Position numbers and translations under genes: made by a program | In this document: piece after piece, positions 1-6,146 of the stretch | How the letters are laid out: each line of letters begins with the position of its first letter | Numbering within the stretch: the first letter of the stretch is position 1 | Source: CAIXMG01 sp964550225 | Lineage (GTDB): Bacteria; Patescibacteriota; Minisyncoccia; Phycocordibacterales; UBA1006 | Assembly: GCA_964550225.1 (NCBI GenBank) | Contig: CAZJXT010000007.1 | Coordinates: 1 to 17,407 of the forward strand | DNA: 17,407 bases | Direction: 5' to 3' | Notes under the pieces: model-generated | The model's input: only the letters and a program-made list of their open reading frames with translations | Databases searched by the model: none | What the model was told of the DNA's origin: nothing

Positions 1-883
1 CCTCTTCTTCTGATGTTGCAGCTGAAATTGTTTTTACTCCAACAGGTCCACCATTAAATTTTTGAATAATAGTTTCTAATATGAGTCGATCTGCAGGAGT
101 AAGTCCCAACGTGTCAACACCTACCAAAGAAATTGCTTTTTGAACAATATCGCGAGTAATAGGGGTTTCGTGTACTTGAGCATAATCACGTACTCGTTTT
201 AAAAAGTAATTTGCGGTACGAGGAGTACTGCGTGCACGTTGTGCAATTTCCATAATAGCATCGTGAGGAATTTCAATACCAAGTCGTTGCGCAGACCGTT
301 TAATAATTTCTCCAATTTCTTCGTTTGAATAAAATTCAAGTCGAAAGGTTCCTCCAGAAAATCGTGAACGGAGTGGAGAAGAGAGAAGTGCCATGCGTGT
401 TGTTGCAGCAATAAGTGTGAACGGAGGAAGTTCAAGCTGAATGGTACGAGCACTGGGTCCTTTTCCGATAATGATATCAAGAACTCCTGATTCCATAGCG
501 GGGTAGAGGACCTCCTCGATCATTTTATTTAATCGATGAATCTCATCAATAAATACAATGTCACCAGGTGATAAGTTGGTAAGAATGCTTGCAAGGTCAC
601 CAACCTTTTCAATAGCGGGTCCAGAAGTAGTTTTCATTTGTCGACCTGTTTCTTTTGCAATTAAATGTGCCAAAGTTGTTTTTCCAAGCCCTGGTGGTCC
701 GTAAAATAAAAGATGTTCAGGGGTATGATTGCGCGCACTTGCAGCACCAAGAAGAATTTTCAAATTATCTTTAATGAGTTGTTGTCCAATATAATCAGCC
801 CATGATGATGGACGAAGATCAGAATCAAGAGTTTTTCCCGATGTGGATAAACCTGGGGATGAGGTGTTTATATCAAGAGTCAT
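1..883 (-). CDS. ruvB: Holliday junction branch migration ATPase RuvB (3' end cut by window)
   Basis: RuvB is the hexameric AAA+ motor that, with RuvA, drives branch migration of Holliday junctions in recombinational repair. The first 294 codons are visible and the frame runs off the window, so about 40 C-terminal residues (part of the winged-helix domain) are missing. Seen directly: Walker A GPPGLGKTT at residues 62-70, Walker B DEIH at 113-116, the sensor segment TTR followed by PLRSRF near 161-175, and the family motif FNGGPVG near the visible end. The start MTLDINTSS is chosen because a TGA-TATACT extended -10 ends 6 nt upstream, giving a leaderless transcript, and because the conserved LRP..W.DYIGQ segment follows at normal distance. 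ruvA lies about 13 kb away in this window rather than next to it. Identification is near certain. Confidence 0.97.
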   Translation of the reverse strand, partial: MTLDINTSSPGLSTSGKTLDSDLRPSSWADYIGQQLIKDNLKILLGAASARNHTPEHLLFYGPPGLGKTTLAHLIAKETGRQMKTTSGPAIEKVGDLASILTNLSPGDIVFIDEIHRLNKMIEEVLYPAMESGVLDIIIGKGPSARTIQLELPPFTLIAATTRMALLSSPLRSRFSGGTFRLEFYSNEEIGEIIKRSAQRLGIEIPHDAIMEIAQRARSTPRTANYFLKRVRDYAQVHETPITRDIVQKAISLVGVDTLGLTPADRLILETIIQKFNGGPVGVKTISAATSEEE

Positions 884-889
884 GAAATT

Positions 890-898
890 AGTATATCA
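890..898 (-). promoter_or_regulatory. Extended -10 promoter of ruvB
   Basis: On the minus strand, TGA followed by TATACT ends 6 nt before the ruvB ATG. No good -35 lies 17 nt upstream, so this is an extended -10 type promoter. A start site 7 nt downstream would be the A of the start codon. Confidence 0.7.
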
Positions 899-971
899 TT
901 TCTTTTAAAAACACGATACTCTTAAAAACCCTTATAAAACAAGCTGAATAGATATATTACTATCAAGACAC

Positions 972-1000
972 TTGACAATTTATTAAAAATTTGCTATACT
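972..1000 (+). promoter_or_regulatory. Strong sigma-70-type promoter of the non-coding RNA
   Basis: TTGACA (972-977), a 17-nt spacer and TATACT (995-1000) form a near-consensus promoter. The predicted start is near 1007. It is divergent from ruvB and has no protein-coding gene downstream before the terminator at 1224-1265. Confidence 0.85.
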
Positions 1001-1006
1001 GAGTTG

Positions 1007-1265
1007 CGTAAAAATATAGGGTTGCTATAGTAATCTTCGTTCTCAAAAAAAATCGAAAGCAGTAATCTGAAAGGGATGGGATCTCGCGGTCTTCATGGGC
1101 GTGTTGAGAGGATTATCTGGGACTCCGGCTTGTACCGGTTTCCCCTGGGTAACACCTTATCTCTCGTGTGTGGGTTGTGTACTTGTATACAACATATTTC
1201 TTTCAGATTAGTGCTTTGGAATTTCTGAACAAAAAAACATCCGTACGGATGTTTTTTTGTTCAGA
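1007..1265 (+). ncRNA. Structured non-coding RNA, family not recognised (6S-like rod shape)
   Basis: A transcript of about 260 nt is bounded by a near-consensus promoter and a strong intrinsic terminator and carries no convincing reading frame. It folds by eye into a rod. Positions 1053-1073 pair with 1200-1220 (19 of 21 pairs, two symmetric G.G mismatches), with an uninterrupted 11-bp run between 1063-1073 and 1200-1210. A large internal loop follows, then an apical stem beginning GAGAG (1106-1110) with CTCTC (1161-1165) and capped by GGGA..CCGG / CCGG..TCCC (1119-1144). The 3' side of the loop holds its own hairpin, GTTGTGTA with TATACAAC closed by a CTTG tetraloop (1174-1193). The rod with a large central bubble and a 3'-side hairpin resembles 6S RNA in outline, but I see no sequence match. 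It lacks the RNase P P4 motif, the SRP GGAA apical domain and a tmRNA tRNA-like end. The RNA call is well supported; its function is unknown. Confidence 0.72.
1224..1265. terminator. Perfect 42-nt palindromic terminator
   Basis: Both arms are exact reverse complements over 21 nt, centred on CCGTACGG, with A7 and T7 tracts inside the arms. It ends the non-coding RNA on the plus strand and could also act on the minus strand. Confidence 0.9.
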
Positions 1266-1282
1266 TAAAAATTATCATAAAC

Positions 1283-1309
1283 AAAAAAAGCCCCAGAAAA
1301 TTCTGTGCT
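1283..1309 (-). terminator. Intrinsic terminator of pilB
   Basis: On the minus strand, a short imperfect hairpin (AGC.CAGA, about 8 pairs with an internal mismatch) is followed by seven T. It lies about 70 nt beyond the pilB stop. Confidence 0.6.
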
Positions 1310-1380
1310 TTCCACTATCATCAATTTCTGAAAATCAGGAATGTGATTCGCGGTCCAAAATACTGTAGCATGTTTTTTGA

Positions 1381-3513
1381 TTAATGCGCCACTTCACCTC
1401 GCATTGATTGTATGGTATTTCGAATAGTTGCTATTTCTTCGGCAATACCTTGCTGGGGGTTTTTTATTTGCTCTGCCTCAAGGAGATCAAGATCTTTTTT
1501 TAAAAGCCCTATTTGATCACCAATAGATAGAGATGAGTTTTTTGAAAACAAGTCTTCAAGGTTTGGAGTGTTTTGCAAAATTTCAACAATCATTTCCTTC
1601 GCTTTTGCAATTTTTTCAGGAATACCAATTTCTGGTTTAGATCGCTGGTGATCCTCGAGGAGTTTGAGATAATCAACGAGCATTGCAATTTCAGATCCAT
1701 GAGAATGAGATGGTTGTAATGAAAAATCTTTTGTGATGACTGGTTCAGATGTAGGATGAACTAGTTTTTTTTCTAAAGAAACAGGAGATGAAATTATTTC
1801 TCCAACATCTTCAGAAAGATCTACAACGCTTTGAATCTCGTCATATGAAGTTATTCCTGTAAGTATTTTAATAACTCCATCCTCGATCATGGTAAATATT
1901 TTTTGATGCTCTGCTGCTTTTTTAATATCTCGCTCAGTAGGGGTGGGATCCTGGGCCATTACCTTTGCAATAATGTCATCAGTTAAAATTGCTTCATATA
2001 ATCCAACACGATTCTTGAAACCAGTGTTGTGACATTCTGTACAACCAACAGGTTCATAGGTTACAAAATTCATATCATGACTAATTCCATAAGGTTCAAA
2101 ATCTTTTCCAATAGTCTGAGCATTTTTAATAATTGCACGAATGATTTTTTGTTTTTCTTGTGATAATTCAGTTTGTTTTTTACACACCGGACATAATTTG
2201 CGAACAAGTCGTTGAGCGATAGATACGGTAAGAGCTGCTGCGAGAATTCCTGGTTGAATACCGAGATCAAGGAGTCGAGGAATCGTACCTGCTGCATTGT
2301 TTGTATGGAGTGTTGAAAATACCATATGTCCAGTGAGCGATGCGTTTACAGCAATCGTTGCAGTTTCTTTGTCTCGAATTTCTCCAACCATGATCACATC
2401 GGGGTCTTGGCGTAATGCAGCACGAAGCCCTGCAAGAAAATCAAAACCTTTTTCATGACTCACTTGTTCCTGAGTGATCCCCGTAAGATGATATTCAATA
2501 GGATCTTCGATGGTAATAACTTTGATTTCTGGGCTATATATTTTTTTTAAGAAAGAGTAGAGCGTTGTTGTTTTTCCTGATCCTGTTGGACCTGTTGTTA
2601 AAATCATTCCATTTGGTTTTGCAATTTCTCGTTCAAATATTTTAAAGAGCCGAGGCTCAATTCCAAGTTTTTCAAAATCAACCGCAAGACCTTCTGGATT
2701 GAGGATACGTAATACAATAGATTCATTGTAGGCTCCTGGTGCAACCGCAACACGAACCTCTACTTCCATTCCTTTGTAAAAAATAGTAAATCGTCCGTCT
2801 TGGGCAGATTCTCGAGTGGTGAGTTTCATTCCAGAAATAAACTTGATACGATTGAGCAATCGTTGATAGATTGTAGGATTAATTTGTGATATTTCTTGCA
2901 ATACACCATCTTCGCGTAAACGTAAGCGAACAAATTTTTCTTCAGGTTCAAAATGAACATCAGATGAACCAAGTGCAATGGCTGAGCCAAACACCGTCTC
3001 CATAATCTTTGAAATCTGATGTGAATCATGAAGCTCAAAAATTTCATTAAGTCGTTTTTGGATATCTTCATTGTTATGAATACTTGAAACAATCTCTTGG
3101 AGATTTTCATCAGAAACATCGAGAGCTCCTCCTCGTGCGTTTTCAGAGTCAGAAATATCTTTATAGCGACCCCATGCTTTTTCAAGACTATGCATGGATG
3201 CTAAATAGAGGGTTGTTTCATAGCCATCATTTTCCAATCGATTAATCTCTTCGAGGGTTTTTTGGTTCGTTGGAGATTTTACTGCGATGTCTAATTTTTT
3301 TCCTGTCATAGCATAGACAGCCATCTCGGCATTGTCTTTTCTTGCCACATCTTCTTTGACGAGGCGCAATGCGTCACTATTAATAGTGACACCCGTAAGG
3401 TCAACATAGGGAACACCAATATCGCTCGCAATTTTTTGCACGAGAGCCTCTTCCTCTTGAGCTTTAAGATCTGCGATGAGTTTATTTTGTTCATCCTCGC
3501 GATAGATAGTCAT
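1381..3513 (-). CDS. pilB: Type IV pilus assembly / type II secretion ATPase (PilB/GspE family) with extended C-terminus
   Basis: This is the cytoplasmic hexameric ATPase that powers pilin polymerisation (or a related secretion machine). Domains in order: an N-terminal MshEN/T2SSE-N type segment (about 25-110), an N2D-type segment (about 165-280), then the motor. Walker A is GPTGSGKT (308-315), the Asp box lies around EDPIEY (336-341), Walker B is DVIMVGEIRD (372-381), and a zinc-binding CPVC...CTEC set is at C441, C444, C491 and C494. The conserved motor ends near residue 565; the last ~140 residues are an extension beyond the usual ~570 and contain two related helical repeats (611-642 and 670-701). 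The ATG is preceded by TATACT ending 11 nt upstream. No other pilus gene is in the window, but three envelope genes follow divergently. The family is certain; PilB rather than GspE is inferred from CPR biology. Confidence 0.93.
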   Translation of the reverse strand: MTIYREDEQNKLIADLKAQEEEALVQKIASDIGVPYVDLTGVTINSDALRLVKEDVARKDNAEMAVYAMTGKKLDIAVKSPTNQKTLEEINRLENDGYETTLYLASMHSLEKAWGRYKDISDSENARGGALDVSDENLQEIVSSIHNNEDIQKRLNEIFELHDSHQISKIMETVFGSAIALGSSDVHFEPEEKFVRLRLREDGVLQEISQINPTIYQRLLNRIKFISGMKLTTRESAQDGRFTIFYKGMEVEVRVAVAPGAYNESIVLRILNPEGLAVDFEKLGIEPRLFKIFEREIAKPNGMILTTGPTGSGKTTTLYSFLKKIYSPEIKVITIEDPIEYHLTGITQEQVSHEKGFDFLAGLRAALRQDPDVIMVGEIRDKETATIAVNASLTGHMVFSTLHTNNAAGTIPRLLDLGIQPGILAAALTVSIAQRLVRKLCPVCKKQTELSQEKQKIIRAIIKNAQTIGKDFEPYGISHDMNFVTYEPVGCTECHNTGFKNRVGLYEAILTDDIIAKVMAQDPTPTERDIKKAAEHQKIFTMIEDGVIKILTGITSYDEIQSVVDLSEDVGEIISSPVSLEKKLVHPTSEPVITKDFSLQPSHSHGSEIAMLVDYLKLLEDHQRSKPEIGIPEKIAKAKEMIVEILQNTPNLEDLFSKNSSLSIGDQIGLLKKDLDLLEAEQIKNPQQGIAEEIATIRNTIQSMRGEVAH

Positions 3514-3524
3514 AATTAATATTA

Positions 3525-3530
3525 AGTATA
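3525..3530 (-). promoter_or_regulatory. -10 box of pilB
   Basis: TATACT on the minus strand ends 11 nt before the pilB ATG; a second AT-rich hexamer (TAATAT) lies 5 nt before it. No clear -35 is visible. The leader would be at most a few nucleotides. Confidence 0.5.
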
Positions 3531-3581
3531 CACAGAATAAGCAAGTTTTTCTAGTCCAAAAGAGATGTCACCATACATTAC

Positions 3582-3610
3582 TTGACTTTTTATTTTTTAT
3601 ATGATAATAT
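3582..3610 (+). promoter_or_regulatory. Promoter of the five-helix membrane protein gene
   Basis: TTGACT (3582-3587), a 17-nt spacer and TAATAT (3605-3610), preceded by TGA as an extended -10. The predicted start near 3617 gives an unusually long leader for this window, about 59 nt. Confidence 0.8.
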
Positions 3611-3630
3611 GTTTTTGAAAATATTTAAAT

Positions 3631-3642
3631 TTCAGTAACGAA
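3631..3642 (+). promoter_or_regulatory. Shared leader motif TTCAGTAACGAA, copy 1
   Basis: This 12-nt sequence lies in the predicted 5' leader, about 34 nt before the ATG at 3676. An identical 12-mer lies in the leader of the next gene (4726-4737). It lies downstream of the -10 in both cases, so it is more likely an RNA-level or initially-transcribed-region signal than a polymerase contact. Confidence 0.5.
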
Positions 3643-3675
3643 TTTCAAAACATTTTAAAACTTAAAACAAAAAAC

Positions 3676-4581
3676 ATGGCACGTAAAAAGAAAGTAAAAG
3701 TAGAAACAAGTCATCATCAAATGCGAGTGTTGGCCATTATTCCGATTATAATTACAGCATTGCTGTACACAATAACAGTCGGAGAATTTTCAGAAGGAAG
3801 CATCTTTTGGAATATTTTAGCTGCAGTAGCACTAGGATCTCTTATTGGTGCAGGTGTTGCTTATTATGGTACAACCGACAATGGAGTTTTAGATCTTGAA
3901 GAAAAACAAGAATCTATTACTACTGGAATTTTAGTATTTAGTGGAGCTACATTCCTATTTATTATGACTTCCATTCTTCCAAAACTTCAATCTATCTGGA
4001 ATCATGAGAGAGTACAAGAAACATTTATTTCAATTTTTCAAAAGGAAAACTTTGAAAAAATTATGTGGAATGTTTTATATCTCGTGATGGGGTACATTAC
4101 AACGATCCTTATTCTCATGAAGTCAGTTCCAGCAATAGCTCGAAAATTTGGAGAATTAGAAGATGATGCACTTGCTGAACCTGAAGAAGATGATACAGCA
4201 GCGGTTCCAACAGCAGCAACTGGTACGACTGGTGCAACAGCGGCACCAGCAACAGGTACTGCAACTACACCAGCTAAAAAAACTGAAGAAAAATCTGGTC
4301 GTTGGATTGCATGGGTGGGAGGTACCGTTTTATTATTAGTTATTCTTTCTACTGTTATGAATTCAGGTACCCCTTCGAAAAAGAGTGACAGTGAAAAAGG
4401 TGACTCTGTAAACAAAACAGAGGATCGTCCAAAACATCAAGAAAAAAAGAAGAAATCTGAGTTAGACGAAGATTTCGTGAACACTCTGCGTAAAAACGGA
4501 GAACGGGAGCCGGAAAAATTCTCTGTAGATCTCACGGAACAAGAAACTGCCTCAGAAGAAGGAGAGAGGTTTGGTGATTAA
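3676..4581 (+). CDS. Hypothetical five-helix membrane protein
   Basis: I do not recognise the family. The 301-residue protein begins with a basic stretch (MARKKKVKV) and has probable membrane helices at about 18-36, 44-65, 80-101, 129-149 and 210-228. Between helices 4 and 5 lies an acidic stretch (about 160-173) and then a low-complexity Ala/Thr/Pro/Gly linker (175-200). The C-terminal ~70 residues are strongly charged (Lys, Glu, Asp) and predicted disordered. The ATG is at the end of a ~59-nt leader with no clear Shine-Dalgarno sequence. It starts a run of three envelope genes, each with its own promoter region and terminator, and shares a leader motif with the next gene. Membrane location is well supported; function is unknown. 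Confidence 0.88.
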   Translation: MARKKKVKVETSHHQMRVLAIIPIIITALLYTITVGEFSEGSIFWNILAAVALGSLIGAGVAYYGTTDNGVLDLEEKQESITTGILVFSGATFLFIMTSILPKLQSIWNHERVQETFISIFQKENFEKIMWNVLYLVMGYITTILILMKSVPAIARKFGELEDDALAEPEEDDTAAVPTAATGTTGATAAPATGTATTPAKKTEEKSGRWIAWVGGTVLLLVILSTVMNSGTPSKKSDSEKGDSVNKTEDRPKHQEKKKKSELDEDFVNTLRKNGEREPEKFSVDLTEQETASEEGERFGD

Positions 4582-4603
4582 TTTCCCAAAAAACCACAAT
4601 GCA

Positions 4604-4634
4604 CCCCAGTTGCAATACCGCAATTGGGGTTTTT
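4604..4634 (+). terminator. Intrinsic terminator after the five-helix membrane protein gene
   Basis: CCCCAGTTGC and GCAATTGGGG pair over 10 positions (one G-U) around a 6-nt loop, followed by five T. Confidence 0.88.
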
Positions 4635-4662
4635 AGTACTTAAAATAATAAAGATTTACCCC

Positions 4663-4701
4663 TTGACACATCTTGACAAAAAATGTCAAATATGCTAAGA
4701 T
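4663..4701 (+). promoter_or_regulatory. Promoter with doubled -35 and inverted repeat
   Basis: Two TTGACA hexamers lie 10 nt apart (4663-4668 and 4673-4678). The second is 17 nt from TAAGAT (4696-4701), which is preceded by TGC as an extended -10. The second TTGACA is also the left arm of TTGACA-AAAAA-TGTCAA (4673-4689), an operator-like inverted repeat across the -35 and spacer. Confidence 0.75.
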
Positions 4702-4725
4702 AATACCAAATCAAAGAAATCTATA

Positions 4726-4737
4726 TTCAGTAACGAA
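4726..4737 (+). promoter_or_regulatory. Shared leader motif TTCAGTAACGAA, copy 2
   Basis: Identical to positions 3631-3642. It lies 16 nt before the ATG at 4754 and about 18 nt after the predicted transcription start. Confidence 0.5.
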
Positions 4738-4753
4738 CAAAAAAAGACAGAAA

Positions 4754-6031
4754 ATGAAAACAAAAACCATTAGATTTATGCTCTTTGTCATGGTAATGAC
4801 AACTTACGGCCTTGCACAGGCTCAAAAATCAGTGCTTTCCTTCTCAGCCCAACAGGTTGTAGGAAATCCCGCCCCATACAAGGCGACCCCACTCGATGCG
4901 GCAAACTTGTACTACTCCGGCATACTGCCTGAAGGAAATACACAAATGCAGATTTCTCCTTCACAAGAGAAAGATTTTGTTACCGTTTCTCAAAAGTTGT
5001 TCGTAAAAAGAACAGATCAAATGATCCTTGCACTCGATAAGAGGACTGGAGCATTTGGTGTTTGGAATAACGGACGAGTAGTTAGTCCTGGATCTTCTGA
5101 AGCAGAATCAGCGCGGAGAAAGTTTTTTGAATCGTTGGTTCCATGTCATGTAAATTTTGGAAACAATGGAGGTTATGCCTACGGAGTTCCTTTTGGTGGA
5201 AAATCATGGGGAACATCTATTGATTCGGTGTATCATGAGGTGCTAGGAGAGAGAGATTGTTTATGTAGTAAGGTTCAAGGAAAAACATTCCCTGTGTACC
5301 TTGCAGAATGTCTCAATTCACTAGAAGACAGACTTATTTTTTCACTTGAAAATGAAAAAATGCAAGCAATGAGAGAAAGTGGTGATCCTAAAGATTCTCA
5401 AGTAAACAAGACTTTGAAAAAAAGCTCAGAAGTATCTGAAATTAAATTATCTCCGGAGTTGCAAAAAACAGCAGATGTTATTGCAGAAAAAGGAGGGACC
5501 ATTAATTTCTTTATTATGGCTGGAGGTCAAGGTGGTGAAGGAGGATCGGTTACCAATTCAGGAAATTCTGGAGTAGGTTCTGAAGCTTCTCGTAAAAATG
5601 CACCTATTACGGATTACCAATTTGGCAGATCTAATTCAGAAGATGAAAACGAAAGTTGGGATCGTGTTAAATTCAGAGGAAGCCGAAGAGTAGGTTCATA
5701 CGATAACTATCGTGATAACTATCGTGATAACTATCGTGATAACTATCGTGATAACTATCGTGATGATTATTATGAAAGAGCAGAACTCAACGAAGAACGC
5801 AAACAAACCAACCTTATGAAATGGAACACAGCAGGGGTATGGCTCGGTCCAATACTCGGAGGACTTGCTCACGCAGGCGCAGAGTATGCATTGAGTCGTA
5901 TTCCTGTAAAAAACCAATCTTATTCAAATGGTTCTGGAGGTAACGGATGGGGCTCTGGTACTGATGGTTCAGGAATTGTTAGTACTACCAACACCACAGG
6001 TGCCGGTAGTGATGCAGGAGGAGTTTGGTAA
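4754..6031 (+). CDS. Secreted protein of unknown function with DNYR tandem repeat and Gly-rich tail
   Basis: I do not recognise the family. An in-frame ATG at 4673 overlaps the -35 box, so I choose 4754, where the protein begins with a typical signal peptide: basic MKTKTIR, a hydrophobic core and a likely cleavage after AQA (residue 23). The 425-residue product has an N-terminal region with three to four cysteines (around 130-185), a Gly-rich stretch (about 255-280), five perfect DNYR repeats (317-336), a hydrophobic segment (about 358-375) and a Gly/Ser/Thr-rich C-terminus ending in Trp. It sits between two other envelope genes and carries the same leader motif as the one before it. Export is well supported; a surface structural role is inference only. 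Confidence 0.85.
   Translation: MKTKTIRFMLFVMVMTTYGLAQAQKSVLSFSAQQVVGNPAPYKATPLDAANLYYSGILPEGNTQMQISPSQEKDFVTVSQKLFVKRTDQMILALDKRTGAFGVWNNGRVVSPGSSEAESARRKFFESLVPCHVNFGNNGGYAYGVPFGGKSWGTSIDSVYHEVLGERDCLCSKVQGKTFPVYLAECLNSLEDRLIFSLENEKMQAMRESGDPKDSQVNKTLKKSSEVSEIKLSPELQKTADVIAEKGGTINFFIMAGGQGGEGGSVTNSGNSGVGSEASRKNAPITDYQFGRSNSEDENESWDRVKFRGSRRVGSYDNYRDNYRDNYRDNYRDNYRDDYYERAELNEERKQTNLMKWNTAGVWLGPILGGLAHAGAEYALSRIPVKNQSYSNGSGGNGWGSGTDGSGIVSTTNTTGAGSDAGGVW
5702..5761 (+). repeat. Five perfect tandem copies of a 12-bp unit
   Basis: The unit GATAACTATCGT repeats five times without a mismatch and decays at its 3' edge (GATGATTATTAT). It encodes (DNYR)5 in frame; copy-number change by slippage would keep the frame because 12 is a multiple of 3. 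Confidence 0.97.
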
Positions 6032-6053
6032 AAAAGTTGTAATTACATTCAGT

Positions 6054-6087
6054 GAAGGAGTTCCAGAACGAACTCCTTCCATTTTTT
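6054..6087 (+). terminator. Intrinsic terminator after the DNYR protein gene
   Basis: GAAGGAGTTC and GAACTCCTTC form a perfect 10-bp stem with a 6-nt loop, followed by six T. Confidence 0.92.
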
Positions 6088-6122
6088 GAACCCTTGAGAG
6101 GTCTCTCGAGAGTTCATAGATG
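6088..6122 (+). promoter_or_regulatory. Possible promoter with 28-nt inverted repeat ahead of the FN3-like surface protein gene
   Basis: TTGAGA (6094-6099) is 17 nt from a poor -10, TAGATG (6117-6122). An inverted repeat with 13-nt arms (6088-6115, 11 of 13 matching, the other two compatible with G-U) spans the -35 and spacer, centred on GAGAGGTCTCTC. It could be an operator or a second hairpin after the terminator. The promoter assignment is weak. Confidence 0.4.
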
Positions 6123-6146
6123 TATCAATTAATTATTATTTTATTT

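Noticed and set aside
1007..1265. RNase P RNA, SRP RNA or tmRNA
   Set aside because: The GAGGAAAGTCC-type P4 motif, the GGAA apical loop with GCAGC, and a tRNA-like TTCGA end were each looked for and not found.
1224..1265. Insertion-sequence terminal repeat or attachment site
   Set aside because: No second copy or transposase/integrase was found; the palindrome with T tract after an RNA is explained as a terminator.
1168..1368. 66-codon plus-strand open frame
   Set aside because: It runs through the structured RNA and straight across its perfect terminator palindrome, with no domain-like sequence.
4038..4415. 125-codon minus-strand open frame opposite the five-helix membrane protein gene
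   Set aside because: It is the mirror of the Ala/Thr linker and membrane segments, has low-complexity composition and no promoter or -10 near its start.
4673..4753. Upstream ATG start for the DNYR protein
   Set aside because: That ATG overlaps the -35 hexamer, and the added residues would precede the signal peptide with a non-signal, charged extension.
5702..5761. CRISPR array
   Set aside because: The repeat is a 12-bp unit without spacers and is in frame within a coding gene.
5696..5917. 73-codon minus-strand frame with (TIVI)n repeats
   Set aside because: It is the antisense translation of the 12-bp tandem repeat; the plus-strand frame continues well beyond and has a signal peptide.
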